Origin: JALORV01 sp963707445
Lineage (GTDB): Bacteria; Pseudomonadota; Gammaproteobacteria; Burkholderiales; Burkholderiaceae_F
Length of the DNA: 64,000 bases
Direction: 5' to 3'
Assembly: GCA_963707445.1 (NCBI GenBank)
Contig: CAVPPW010000055.1
Location: 1 to 64,000 of the forward strand
Shown: in pieces, positions 49,488-58,999 of the stretch
Layout of the letters: each line of letters opens with the position of its first letter
Position numbering within the stretch: position 1 is the first letter of the stretch
Position numbers and translations under genes: made by a program
Notes under the pieces: model-generated
What the model was told of the DNA's origin: nothing
Database searches by the model: none
What the model saw: the letters and a program-made list of their open reading frames with translations, nothing else

Positions 49488-51138
49488 TTGGCCTCTCCTC
49501 GTGCGCGCGCGGCAGCAGCATCCGCACTCGCGTGCCTTCGCCGAGCGTGCTGTCGATCAGCACATCGCCGCCCAGTTGCCGGGCGAAGCCCTGCACCTGA
49601 GACAGTCCCAATCCAGCACCGCCGAACGAATCCTTGGTGGTGAAAAATGGCTCGAAGACCCGATCGCGCAGCTCCGGTGCGATGCCGTGGCCGGTATCGG
49701 CGACCGCGATCTCGACGTAGTCACCCGGCGACAGCTCGGCGCGCCCGTCGGCCGTACTGTCCGCACGATGGACCGAGTTGCGAGTCGTGATGACGATCCG
49801 CCCGCCCGATGGCATCGCGTCGCGCGAATTCGCGATCAGGTTTAAAAGCGCGGTCTCGAGCTGCGCCGGATCGGCACGGCAAGTCCAGGCGGCGATCGAA
49901 GGATGCAGTTCGACGCGGATGTTTTCGCCCGCGGCTCGCTGCAGCAACACATGACAACGCGCCACCAGCTCATTGGCCACCACCGACTCGTTGCGCAGCG
50001 GCTGCCGCCGGCTGAATGCGAGCAGGCTCTGCGTCAGGCGCGCGCCGCGAAACGCCGCATGCTGTGCATTCTCCGCGCTGCGCCGCACGCCGGCCTGCGT
50101 CGTCAGGCGCAGAATGATCTCGAGGTTGGCGATGACTGCGGTCAGCAGATTGTTGAAGTCGTGCGCGACCCCGCCGACCAGTTGTCCGATCGCGTGGTTG
50201 CGCTCGGACGCGATCAGCCTGCGTTCAGCGAGCTCGCGGCGCCCGACCTCCTGCTGAAGCTCGTCGGCCTGGCGCGAAGTGCGCACGACGGAAGCGACCA
50301 TCGCGTGCTGCAGCTTGACAAACTCGTTCAGGAGCACCGCGAGCAGCACATAGGAGGCGAAGAGAAAGCTTACGCGTCCGGCATACCAGCCAAGCGTATA
50401 GCGCTGGCCCGCCAGATCGGTCAGCAACGGGCCGACCGCTGCGGTCACGAGGATCAGGCTGAGCCAGAGCGGCAGCAATCGTTCGTGCCGCCGGCTGCTC
50501 CAGATGATCGCCAGTCCGGCAAGCGCCAGCACTCCGCGCAGGTAGTTGATCGCCATGCCCCAGGGCGAGAACTGGTCGCCGACTGCGAACGGCGGCAGCG
50601 CCGGATCCGCGAGCAGCAGCACGGCCAGCAGTACGGCGACGGCGAGCGCGGTGCCGATCGCCGCACGCAGCGCCGCCCGGCTGCGTTCGCGCACGCGCTC
50701 TGCACTGGCCGACGCGATCACTGCAGCGACGAGCAGGCCGACGAAGCCGAGGCCCCAGAGCACATAGAGCCAGGACACCGTCTTCGGGCCGCCGATGATC
50801 GATGTCGAAGGAATCAGGGCTCCGGGAAAGGTCAGCAGGTGCAGCGCCGCCATCAATGCGCTGAACAGGTAGGCGCTGGCGAGCGGCAACAGCCAGCGCT
50901 CCCCGGAGACGCGAAACTGCGCATGCAGCAGCAGGTAGGTGCAGATGTCGGCGACCAAGATGCCGGTCGCGTAGATGCCGGCCAGGTTCGGCAGCGGCTG
51001 GAGCGGAAGCGAAACGAACGGCAACAGCAAAGCTGCGGCGATCACGGCCAGGCCGCACGCCATCGCGACTAGGGCCCGTTGTCCTCCCGTGGCGTCTTTG
51101 CTCGCGAGGGAAAGGGCCTCCCCGTTCCTCAGTTCCAC
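49462..51138 (-). CDS. membrane sensor histidine kinase (MASE4-like)
   Basis: About eight membrane helices form the N-terminal sensor (LVAMACGLAVIAAALLLPFV, then VADICTYLLLHAQF), resembling MASE4. The kinase core has the phospho-His in GGVAHDFNNLL, the N box LLNLIANSRDAMPSGG, and ATP-binding boxes VADTGHGIAPEL and GGAGLGLSQVQGFA. This core is that of HWE-free HisKA kinases that phosphorylate a linked receiver. The start is uncertain; I chose the GTG at 51138. It is in an operon with the receiver gene at 49092-49487. Confidence 0.85.
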   Translation of the reverse strand: MELRNGEALSLASKDATGGQRALVAMACGLAVIAAALLLPFVSLPLQPLPNLAGIYATGILVADICTYLLLHAQFRVSGERWLLPLASAYLFSALMAALHLLTFPGALIPSTSIIGGPKTVSWLYVLWGLGFVGLLVAAVIASASAERVRERSRAALRAAIGTALAVAVLLAVLLLADPALPPFAVGDQFSPWGMAINYLRGVLALAGLAIIWSSRRHERLLPLWLSLILVTAAVGPLLTDLAGQRYTLGWYAGRVSFLFASYVLLAVLLNEFVKLQHAMVASVVRTSRQADELQQEVGRRELAERRLIASERNHAIGQLVGGVAHDFNNLLTAVIANLEIILRLTTQAGVRRSAENAQHAAFRGARLTQSLLAFSRRQPLRNESVVANELVARCHVLLQRAAGENIRVELHPSIAAWTCRADPAQLETALLNLIANSRDAMPSGGRIVITTRNSVHRADSTADGRAELSPGDYVEIAVADTGHGIAPELRDRVFEPFFTTKDSFGGAGLGLSQVQGFARQLGGDVLIDSTLGEGTRVRMLLPRAHEERPIGEFVRAF

Positions 51139-51173
51139 GCCCGCTCGGACGCAAGGACCATGCCACGGCCCGG

Positions 51174-51779
51174 TCAGCGCCCCGCTGAGCGCCGCGCCGC
51201 CCGTCCGCCAACCCTGCCTGCCGGCAGCAATTGGGCCAGCCACTCCCCCGCTTCGCGGAATGCCCGGCCCGACTGCTCGGCGCGCGCCAGGATGTAGGCG
51301 CCCTCGATCGAACTCAAGACCAGTCGCGCAAACGACTGCGTGCGCCGCGCGGTGCCCAGGTCGAAGTGCCCGGCGATAAGCCGGGTCCACGCCTCGAACG
51401 CATCCGCGATGACCGGCCGCAACGCGTCTTCGCCGGCGTCGAGGTCGAGGCACACGGCGCCGAAAGCGCAGCTCTTGAGGAACTCCGCCGACTCGACGCG
51501 CCGCGCGAAGGCCTCGAACAGTCGTTTGAGCTTTGTCGGGCCATCTTTTGCGCCAGCCAGCGCGTCGTCGATAAACTGCATGACGCGCGTCGAATAGTCG
51601 GTCAGCGCCTCCGCGACCAGCTGCTGCTTGCCGCCGGGAAAGAAGTGATAGACGGATCCCTTCGGTGCCGCGCTTTCGCGCACGACCTCGTTGATGCCGG
51701 CGCCGGACAGTCCCGAGCCCCGCATCAGCTGGATCGCGGCCTCGATCATCCGCTGCCGGCTGTCTGCTGCTGCAGCCAT
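51174..51779 (-). CDS. TetR-family regulator
   Basis: An N-terminal helix-turn-helix (MIEAAIQLMRGSGLSGAGIN, then APKGSVYHFFPGGKQQL) matches the TetR family with the YHFF motif. The C-terminal 130 residues are helical with Cys residues (KSCAFGAVCLDLDAG), of the LmrA/YxaF type. The gene is divergent from a class II aldolase gene, and a palindrome in between (51807-51818) fits its operator. It is likely to repress its own gene and the aldolase. Confidence 0.9.
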   Translation of the reverse strand: MAAAADSRQRMIEAAIQLMRGSGLSGAGINEVVRESAAPKGSVYHFFPGGKQQLVAEALTDYSTRVMQFIDDALAGAKDGPTKLKRLFEAFARRVESAEFLKSCAFGAVCLDLDAGEDALRPVIADAFEAWTRLIAGHFDLGTARRTQSFARLVLSSIEGAYILARAEQSGRAFREAGEWLAQLLPAGRVGGRAARRSAGR

Positions 51780-51806
51780 TGTGGTCCGATTCCTTGACTC
51801 TCTCAG

Positions 51807-51818
51807 TAGACCAGTCTA
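51807..51818. promoter_or_regulatory. TetR operator palindrome
   Basis: TAGAC-CA-GTCTA is an inverted repeat with a two-base spacer, the form used by many LmrA/YxaF-type TetR regulators (TAGACxxGTCTA). It lies between the divergent regulator and aldolase starts. Confidence 0.7.
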
Positions 51819-51863
51819 TATATTACCGGAATCCTGGATCTTCAACAGCCCGCAGGAGGCGTA

Positions 51864-52628
51864 ATGAACGACCTGTCGTCCGACATCCGTGCCACGGTCA
51901 GCGACACGGAATGGCAGCTCCGCGTCGACCTCGCCGCCTGCTATCGGCTGGTCGCGATGTACCACTGGGACGATCTCATCTTCACGCATATCTCGGCACG
52001 CCTGCCGGGCCCCGACCATCACTTCCTGATCAATCCGTACGGAATGATGTTCGATGAGATCACCGCGTCGAGCCTGGTGAAGATCGATCTTGAGGGCCGC
52101 AAGGTGGCGCCGACGCCGTACGAGATCAATCCGGCCGGCTTCACGATCCACAGCGCGATCCACGCAGCGCGGGCGGACGCGACCTGCGTCCTGCACGTGC
52201 ACAGCATCAACGGCATCGCCGTGTCGGCGCAGCGCGACGGGCTGCTGCCGCTGTCGCAGCACTCGATGCTCGTGCTGTCCTCGCTGGCCTACCACGACTA
52301 CGAGGGCCTCGCCCTGAACGAAGACGAGAAGCCCCGGCTGGTGAGAGACCTTGCCGACAAGCGCTTCCTGATGCTGCGTAACCACGGCCTGCTCACCGTC
52401 GGCCGCTCGGTCGCTGAGGCCTTCGTTGGGATGTACCTCTTCGAGACGAGTTGCATGATCCAGGTGCGCGCGCAGAGCGGCGGTGAGCCGCTGCGTCACA
52501 TTGGCTCTGACATTCTCGGAGGTGCGCAAACCCAGTGGGAAAAGGTCACGCACGGCGCCGGCGGCGGACTCGCCTGGCCAGCGCTGCTGCGCCGGCTGGA
52601 TCGGGTGAACCCCGGCTTTCGCGAGTGA
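51864..52628 (+). CDS. class II aldolase/adducin family protein
   Basis: The zinc site has histidines in VLHVHS and a His in LRNHGLLTVG; the Glu in MMFDEITASSLV fits the catalytic position. LVAMYHWDDLIFTHISARLPG is the usual N-terminal block of this family. Members act on sugar phosphates or, in this longer subgroup (254 residues), unknown 3-carbon or aromatic substrates. It is probably controlled by the divergent TetR protein. Confidence 0.9.
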   Translation: MNDLSSDIRATVSDTEWQLRVDLAACYRLVAMYHWDDLIFTHISARLPGPDHHFLINPYGMMFDEITASSLVKIDLEGRKVAPTPYEINPAGFTIHSAIHAARADATCVLHVHSINGIAVSAQRDGLLPLSQHSMLVLSSLAYHDYEGLALNEDEKPRLVRDLADKRFLMLRNHGLLTVGRSVAEAFVGMYLFETSCMIQVRAQSGGEPLRHIGSDILGGAQTQWEKVTHGAGGGLAWPALLRRLDRVNPGFRE

Positions 52629-52702
52629 TCGCTGCAGCGCGCAGACGGTTGCGGCAGCTCTCACCGCGTGCACCTCGCGCTCCAACCGATCGGTGGCACT
52701 TC

Positions 52703-53616
52703 CTAGGCTGAAGCCGCGAGCGTCGGGTGGCCCGCGAGTTCGAGCGTCGCGCGGCCACCGCGCCGGACGAGGAGGCGGGCGCGCGCGCCGATCGGCAGCG
52801 TGAGCTTGCGGGCGGTGTGGCCGTAAGGCAGGCCGCTGTAGACGGGCACTCCGGCGATCTCGCGCAGCCGCTCGACGACGGCAGCGAGGTCGTAGCCGTT
52901 GTCGTGCGGCATCGGCGTGACGGGATCGAAGTCACCGAGCACGATCGCCTGCTGCCGTTGCAGGACGCCGGCATGCAGCAGCTGGTAGAACAACCGCTCG
53001 ATCTTGTAGGCGGGTTCGTTAACGTCTTCTACAACGAGGATGCCGCTGCGGACGCGTGGAAAAAAACGCGTGCCCAGCAGTGCGGCCGAGCATCACGAGG
53101 TTGCCGCCCCACAGCCGGCCCGTGTGCTCGCCTGCGGGTCCGTCGAGCTGCACATCGATCTCGTAGCGCCGCGCGCCGATGACTCCGAAGAAGTGCTCGA
53201 GGGTGAACGGATCAGGTGCGGTCGCGCCGAAGTCGCCGGCCGATGGGCCCGAGAAACTCACGCCGCGCGCCAGCGCGAGATACGCGAGGCTGAAGACCGT
53301 GAAGTCGCTGTAGCCGGCGATGATCGGCGCACGTGCCTTGATCGCGGCGTAGTCGATGCTGTCCAGCAGTCGTGACAGGCCGTAGCCGCCGCGCGCGCTG
53401 AGCACCACGTCGATTCCCGGGTCGGTGGCAAAGCGCATCAGGTCGGCCAGCCGCAGTTCGATCGCTGCCGGCGAAGCGCTGCTCGCGCGCGAAGACACTA
53501 TCGCCAGCTTCCACCTGCCAACCGCGGCTGCTGAAGCAGCTTGCCGCTCGGTCGACGACGGAAGGGTCCGGCATGAAGCCGGACGGCGCCACCAGCCCCA
53601 GTGTCCTACGCGTCAT
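52703..53616 (-). CDS. ldcA: LD-carboxypeptidase (MccF/LdcA family), frameshifted
   Basis: The S66 peptidase pattern is TLGLVAPSGFMPDP at the start, FATDPGIDVVLSARGGYGLSRL in the middle, the nucleophile in AGYSDFT, WGGNLVMLGR, and C-terminal VEDVNEPAYKIERLFYQLL with the His in LPYGHTARKL. The enzyme trims the terminal D-Ala from murein tetrapeptides in recycling. Two extra bases (near 53500 and 53060) break the frame. The start lies 11 bases inside the tadA end, so the two are co-transcribed. Confidence 0.85.
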
Positions 53617-54584
53617 CGCCCGCATCGTCGGACGGCAGGAGCCCACTCCGGCGATGCTCGCGGCGTTCCGAAAAGAAACGCGACAGCAGTAGCCCAGCTT
53701 CCTCGGCCAGCACGCCGGCGCGGACGCTTGTGTGGTGGTTCAGGCGCGGCTCGGCGAAGAGGTCGACGACGCTGCCGCATGCGCCGGTCTTGGGATCGGC
53801 GGCGCCGTAGACGAGGCGCTTGATACGGGCGTGCTGCATCGCGCCGGCGCACATCGCACACGGTTCCAGCGTCACGTAAAGCTCGCAGTGACTGAGCCGG
53901 TAATTGCCGAGCAGCTCGGCCGCCGCGCGCATCGCCTGGATCTCTGCGTGCGCGGTCGGATCGCTGTTGCCGACCGGCTGGTTGAAGCCGGTCGCAATGA
54001 CCTGACCGTCGCGCACGACCACGGCTCCGACCGGCACCTCGGCGAGTGCCCAGGCGTTGTGCGCCTGGTCGAGTGCGAGCCGCATGAAGGTCACATCGGC
54101 GTCTTCCGCTGGCTGCGCTTCCTCGGTCACCTGGATCTGGCTGGCCAGCCAGGCCTGCCGCCGTGCTTCGCGCTGCGCATCGTGTGCTGCGCGCGCTTCC
54201 CGGACCGCGCGCGCGATCTGCGCCGCATTGACCTGCCCGGCCGCGGCGGAAAGCCATTCCGGCAAGGTCCCGCGCCGGTAGTCGGTGCCGAAATCGGAGC
54301 GCCGCATGAATCCCGTGTCGACCATCCAGCGGCGCAGTTCGACGTGATCGGTCGCGAGCATCACGCCGGCGCCGGCGAGAAATCCCTTCAGCACTTCGTT
54401 CACTGACGCGCTCGTCCAACAGCCGATCCGCCGGCAGGTGCAACGTCGCCGAAGCGAAGACAAGTTCGAGGTCGCGACCATCCCTCTGCTGCAGGGTCGA
54501 CAGATGCACGCCGTGCCGCACCGCAAGCTGCGCGAGGCGTTCGAGCCATCCGGCGGGCGTGAGTTCGGCAAGGGCTTGGGTCAT
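53606..54584 (-). CDS. tadA: tRNA adenosine deaminase (TadA) with extra N-terminal domain, frameshifted
   Basis: The C-terminal 150 residues are TadA: zinc ligands in TAHAEIQAMRAAAE and LEPCAMCAGAMQHARI, which deaminate adenosine at the wobble position of tRNA-Arg. The first 170 residues, before the deaminase, contain LRRWMVDTGFMRRSDFGTDY, the pattern of DUF2087, a domain otherwise seen in transcriptional regulators. One extra base near 54405 lies in the middle of this domain. TadA is normally about 160-170 residues, so this one is double length. The start at 54584 follows the family's helical N-terminal region. Confidence 0.85.
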
Positions 54585-54766
54585 GGCGCGCAGTCTAATG
54601 CTCGGCCCTACCGGACCATCCGCCGTCGCCCGTCAACGTCCGGCCACCCGTCGGCCTGCACCGCGGCGTTTGCGCTGGCAGTGCCGTTGTTCCGGCCGCC
54701 GCGGCGATGCGCGGCAAGCATGGCCGCCTGCCCGAGGCGGCCATGCTTCGTCGTCAGGACCGGCAC

Positions 54767-55516
54767 TTACTGCCGCATGACGGTGCCGGTGCACGCCTCG
54801 AGAGGCAGTCGGGTGGCCTGCAACGTCGCCCCAGAGGGTGTGTCGACGAGTGCGACCACTGCCCACGAGCGCGCGGCCGACGCGCGCGCGTCAGGCTGAG
54901 GGAACCGCAGCGTCTGCGTCGCCGCCGCGACCGCAAATGGACCGCGCCAATCGCGAACGACATGGTCGTTGCGCAGTGTCGCGCCACGGTTCTCGCCGGC
55001 GCTCACGGCCGTCGCAAGGCCGCTCTGAACGAGACCCAGCCACAGTCGGGCCGACTCCGGGGCCTCGCCGCGAACGCGGACCTGCACCGCATCGGCCGTC
55101 AGCGACTCGATCGCAACATTCAGTCGAGCCGTCGCGGGACGCTGCAGCGCTGCCCGCATCGACGCTTCGAATGCACCGGGCCGCGACCAGTCGCGCAACT
55201 CACGTCCCTGGACGAAGACGCCCGGCGTGTAGACGGCATGCGAGCCGCCCGCATCGGCGAGCAGGCGTTGCCTGTCATTGAATTCGCGGCGAGCAAAGGG
55301 GTCCTTCCAGCCGATGTAGTCCCAGTAGCCGACATGCATCGACAGCGGAATGACCCTGTCACCGTGGCGTTCGCGCAGAGTGCCGAGCCATTGGTCGGCG
55401 GGTGGACAGCTGGAGCAGCCCTGGGAGGTAAAGAGTTCGACGACGACGGCCGGCTGCGGGCCCGACTCGACGCTGCACAGTGCCGTTGCTGCAGCGAGCA
55501 GGACGGTGGAGATCAT
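54767..55516 (-). CDS. DUF1223 thioredoxin-like secreted protein
   Basis: A short signal precedes VVVELFTSQGCSSCPPADQW, the DUF1223 mark with a CxxC. Other blocks: SMHVGYWDYIGWKDPFARREF and HAVYTPGVFVQGRE. The fold is thioredoxin-like with a beta-sandwich C-terminal part. An upstream GTG at 55522 is a possible alternative start. Function is unknown; redox or metal handling in the periplasm is likely. Confidence 0.9.
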   Translation of the reverse strand: MISTVLLAAATALCSVESGPQPAVVVELFTSQGCSSCPPADQWLGTLRERHGDRVIPLSMHVGYWDYIGWKDPFARREFNDRQRLLADAGGSHAVYTPGVFVQGRELRDWSRPGAFEASMRAALQRPATARLNVAIESLTADAVQVRVRGEAPESARLWLGLVQSGLATAVSAGENRGATLRNDHVVRDWRGPFAVAAATQTLRFPQPDARASAARSWAVVALVDTPSGATLQATRLPLEACTGTVMRQ

Positions 55517-55698
55517 GGACACGGTCGCTCCGATTCAGCGATTGTCACTTCGTCGTGTTCGGAGGGCCGGTCTTACGGAGACGGCTGGCCGATTGCGAAG
55601 CTTCGTGATCCCGATCCGGCGCGGGCAACTGTACTATCTTGCGCTGAAACTTGGCCTGCTGCCCGCAGTCGAGAAGCGCGACAAGGCGTTGACGGCTT

Positions 55699-56079
55699 AT
55701 GCGAATCGACCGACTCGACCACCTGGTCCTGACCGTTCGCGACGTGGACGCGACCTGTTCGTTCTATGCGCGCGTGCTCGGCATGCAGGTCGTCACGTTC
55801 GGCGAAGCACGCAAGGCGCTCGCGTTCGGGCGCCAGAAGATCAACCTGCACCAGGCAGGCCGTGAGTTCGAGCCGAAGGCGGCGCTACCGACGCCGGGCT
55901 CGGCAGATCTGTGCCTGATCGCGGACGTTGCACTCGACGAGGTGATTGCGCACCTCGCCGCGTGCGGCGTCACGATCGTCGACGGCCCGGTGATGCGCAC
56001 CGGCGCGACAGGGCCGATCCGTTCCGTCTACTTCCGCGACCCGGACGGCAATCTGATCGAAGTTTCCAACTACACGTAG
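55699..56079 (+). CDS. VOC/glyoxalase-family protein
   Basis: The 126-residue protein has the glyoxalase fold: RIDRLDHLVLTVRDVDATCS, the His and Glu metal ligands (LDHLV and LIEVSNYT), and YFRDPDGNLIEV at the end. VOC proteins isomerise, split or bind small molecules. It lies at the end of, and convergent with, the itaconate-type operon; the Pseudomonas itaconate locus also holds a VOC protein. Confidence 0.85.
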   Translation: MRIDRLDHLVLTVRDVDATCSFYARVLGMQVVTFGEARKALAFGRQKINLHQAGREFEPKAALPTPGSADLCLIADVALDEVIAHLAACGVTIVDGPVMRTGATGPIRSVYFRDPDGNLIEVSNYT

Positions 56080-56097
56080 TCCGGCACGACCCGGCGG

Positions 56098-56931
56098 TCA
56101 GCTGCGCGGCATCCGCCCGGCCTCGGAAAGAATCGCTCTCGCCTGCAGCAGTACCGGACGATCGACCATCCGGCCGTCGACCGCGACGGCCGCGCCCTGC
56201 GCGGCGGCGTCGGCCGCGACGACGCGCTCGGCCCAGGCGACTTCGTGTCAGTCGGCTGGAACGCAGCGTTGACGGTCGCGACCTGCGCCGGATGGATGCA
56301 CAGCTTGCCGCCGAAGCCGAGCGCGCGGGCGCGCTCGGCGTCGCGCCGCACAAGTGCGGCGTCGTCGATCGACGTGGTCACGCCGTCGACCGGCGCGATG
56401 CGGCCGGCGACGCGTGACGCGAGCACGATGGCGGCGCGGTACGCGACGAGATCATCGTCGGACATGCCGAGGTCGACCTGGAAGTCGATCGAGCCGAACG
56501 CGAGGCGCAGCACGCCCGGCGCTTCGGCGATCGCGCGCGCGTTCCACAGCCCAATTGCCGATTCGATCAGCGGCAGCACGCTCGCGCCTTTGTGTGCCGC
56601 GGCTTGGACAGCCGCTACCGCGTCCGCTGTCCTCGGTCTTCGGCAGCATGACGGCCGCGACCCCGGGATGTGCACACAGCGCGAGGTCGGCGTCGAACCA
56701 CGGCGTGCCGGCGCCGTTGATGCGCACGCAAAGGGGCCGGGCCGCGTCGAGCGCGCCGGCGACGATCTCCCGTGCGCGGTCCTTGTCCGCAGGCGCGACC
56801 GCGTCCTCGAGATCGACGACCACCGCGTGCGCGCCGGACGCGACCGCCTTCGCGAAGCGCTCGGGACGCGTGCCTGGCACGAACAGGTAAGAACGCGCGA
56901 CAAGTTCCGGTGAGCGCCCTGTACCGGTCAT
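56098..56931 (-). CDS. HpcH/CitE-family lyase, candidate citramalyl-CoA lyase, frameshifted
   Basis: The start SYLFVPGTRPERFAKAVASG, HAVVVDLEDAVAPADK (Mg-binding) and LPLIESAIGLWNARAIAE mark CitE-type lyases. KLCIHPAQVATVNAAF near the end is also conserved. Frame changes near 56625 and 56255 are needed to reach the C-terminal helix ending SEAGRMPRS. The family cleaves malyl- or citramalyl-CoA; in this operon citramalyl-CoA to acetyl-CoA and pyruvate fits. Its start overlaps the methyltransferase stop. Confidence 0.75.
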
Positions 56932-57578
56932 GCCTTCACCGCGACCATCAGGAAGATCGGGAACGTGCGCATCCGGCCGCCGGCTTCCTTGCGCATCTCG
57001 TAAGCAGTCGTGAAGCGGACGTCGGCGAAGCCCGCGGCAGTCGCCTTCGCTCGCAGCGCGGCGCGGTCGAAGCCCTTGTGGCCATCGAAACCGTCGCCGT
57101 GGAACGAGCCGTCCTCGGTGTCGAGATCGGCGACACAAAGTATGCCCCGCTGCGCGAGCACGTCGTGGAAGCGGCGCAGGATGCCGTCGGTGTCCGGGAT
57201 GTGGTGCAGCGTCATCAGCGAGTAGACGATGTCGAACTCGCCCGGGACGGCATCGCCTGCGGACAGATCGAGCCTGACCGCGCGCATGCGCGGATCGCCG
57301 GCAGCGGCGATCTTGCCGCGCGCGACGTCGAGCATTCCGTCCGATAGGTCGGCCAGCGTGATCTCGCCCAGCTGGTCGCGCAGCAGGAACGAGAGCAGGC
57401 CGGTGCCCGCGCCGTACTCGAGCGCACGCATCGACGGCGACAGCGGTACCTCGCGCGCGATCGCCTCGGCCACCGCTCTGGCGCGCTCGACCTTGGACGG
57501 GTCATCGTCCCACGTCGCCGCGCGCGCGTCGAAGTCGGCGGCCGGGCCGGCGGAGGGTGAGCGCGGATTCGCGGTCAT
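56928..57578 (-). CDS. class I SAM methyltransferase
   Basis: The Rossmann fold has the SAM loop MRALEYGAGTGLLSFLLRDQ, the Asp in LADLSDGMLDVARGK and EFDIVYSLMTLHHI. No frame breaks; the product is 216 residues. It lies between the PrpD and CitE genes with overlaps at both ends (TGATG and ATGA), which indicates a function in the same pathway. By analogy with E. coli Tam, which methylates trans-aconitate, it could detoxify a dicarboxylate, but no motif proves this. Confidence 0.85.
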   Translation of the reverse strand: MTANPRSPSAGPAADFDARAATWDDDPSKVERARAVAEAIAREVPLSPSMRALEYGAGTGLLSFLLRDQLGEITLADLSDGMLDVARGKIAAAGDPRMRAVRLDLSAGDAVPGEFDIVYSLMTLHHIPDTDGILRRFHDVLAQRGILCVADLDTEDGSFHGDGFDGHKGFDRAALRAKATAAGFADVRFTTAYEMRKEAGGRMRTFPIFLMVAVKA

Positions 57579-58990
57579 CAGACCTCGATCGGCAGGTGCT
57601 GCCCGCGCTCGACTGCGTGCTCGCCCACCAGCAGCATCGCAACGCGGGGCGTCGGACGGCAGCGCGTAAATCGCGCGCGCGATTGCACGCGTTTCGTCCG
57701 CGGTCGCCGCGCCGGTGAACTGCGCAAGCCGCACCGCCTTGTCCACGATCTCTGCGCGCGACAGCGTGTTGCCGGGGTCGCCCTTGGGCTCGTCGACGCG
57801 CGCCGACAACTGGCGGCCGTCGACGGTGCGCACCGTCACCTTGCCGATCCAGCGGTGCGGATACGCGCGATCGACCTCGGCGATCGAGCACCATCGTCAC
57901 CTTCCTGCGGAACGCGTCGATCGCCGCGTCGGCGAAGTGCTGCTGGAACTCGGCGAGCCCCGCCTTGCGGTACGTCGCGATCAGCCCGAGCACTGTGCCC
58001 ATCGAGAACTTCGCCTGGTGCACAGTCGACGGCGAAACCACGGGTCCCAGCACATCGATCGCCGCCTGATGAACATGCGCGGTGACCGCCGCGATGTCGT
58101 CCGGCGCGAGCTCGTGCTCTTCGACGACGGCGAGCAGCGCGTCGGCGGCCGGGTGCGTGTGACGACACGACGCGTGGTACTTGAACGAGGTCTCGACCAG
58201 TGCCCAGCGCTCGCCGAGCCGGTCGGTCAGCTTCGCGGGATCGGCGTCGCTCGACATGCCGGCTGCCATCCCCTGCGCGCCTTCGAGGATCCTCGTCGCG
58301 CCCGTGAAGCCGTCCTTCGCAAGGTATGCCGCGAGCAGGCCATCGGCGGACGCCTTTGCCGTGTGCAGTTGCTTCGAATCGGCCGCGTCGCGCAGGAACT
58401 CCCACAGGCCGGCCGCCTGCGTGCCCGCCGATCCGAACGCGTGCTGCATCTGCATAGGCGAGAGCCGCGAGCAGCCGGCCGGCGGCCGCCGCGGCCGCCA
58501 CCGTGCCCGCGGTGCCGGTCGTGTGGAACACCTTGTAGTGCGAGCGACCGAGGAACTCGCCGACGCGGATGCCGACCTCGTAGCCCGCGACCGCGGCCGT
58601 CAGCAGATCGCGGCCCGGGCAACGGAGCGCCTGCGCGACCGCCAGCGCTGGCGGAAACACCACCGCCGCCGGATGGAACACCGAGCCGTTGTGGACGTCG
58701 TCCTGCTCGGCGAAGTGCGACGCCGCCCCGTTGACCATCGCGGCGAACAGCGGCGACGTGCTGCGTCGGGAGATCAGCACTTCGCTGCCTCCTGAGGCCG
58801 GCCCCATTGCGGCCGCAAACCGCTCGATCGTCTCGACGGCGCGGGCGCCCTTGCCGGCGAGCGCCGAGCCGACCCAGTCGAGCATCAGGTCGCACGCGCG
58901 TTCGACGACCGCGGGCGGGATGTCGTCGAAGCGAAGCGCGCTCGCAAATCGCGCAAGCGCAGCGGTGGGAGAGGTCGTGTTCGTCGTCAT
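57578..58990 (-). CDS. MmgE/PrpD-family protein, frameshifted
   Basis: The family layout starts LARFASALRFDDIPPAVVERA and includes DWVGSALAGKGA and YEVGIRVGEFLGRSHYKVFH with the Cys/His block SFKYHASCRHTHPAADALL. The end reads VGEHAVERGQHLPIEV. PrpD-type enzymes dehydrate 2-methylcitrate or related acids. Frame changes near 58450, 57890 and 57650 are all one extra base. The stop overlaps the methyltransferase start. In P. aeruginosa the itaconate locus carries a PrpD-type gene (PA0881). Confidence 0.8.
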
Positions 58991-58999
58991 CGATTTTCC

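Noticed and set aside
49903..51072. Open frame of 389 codons on the plus strand
   Set aside because: It is antisense to the membrane sensor kinase; no ribosome site or domain.
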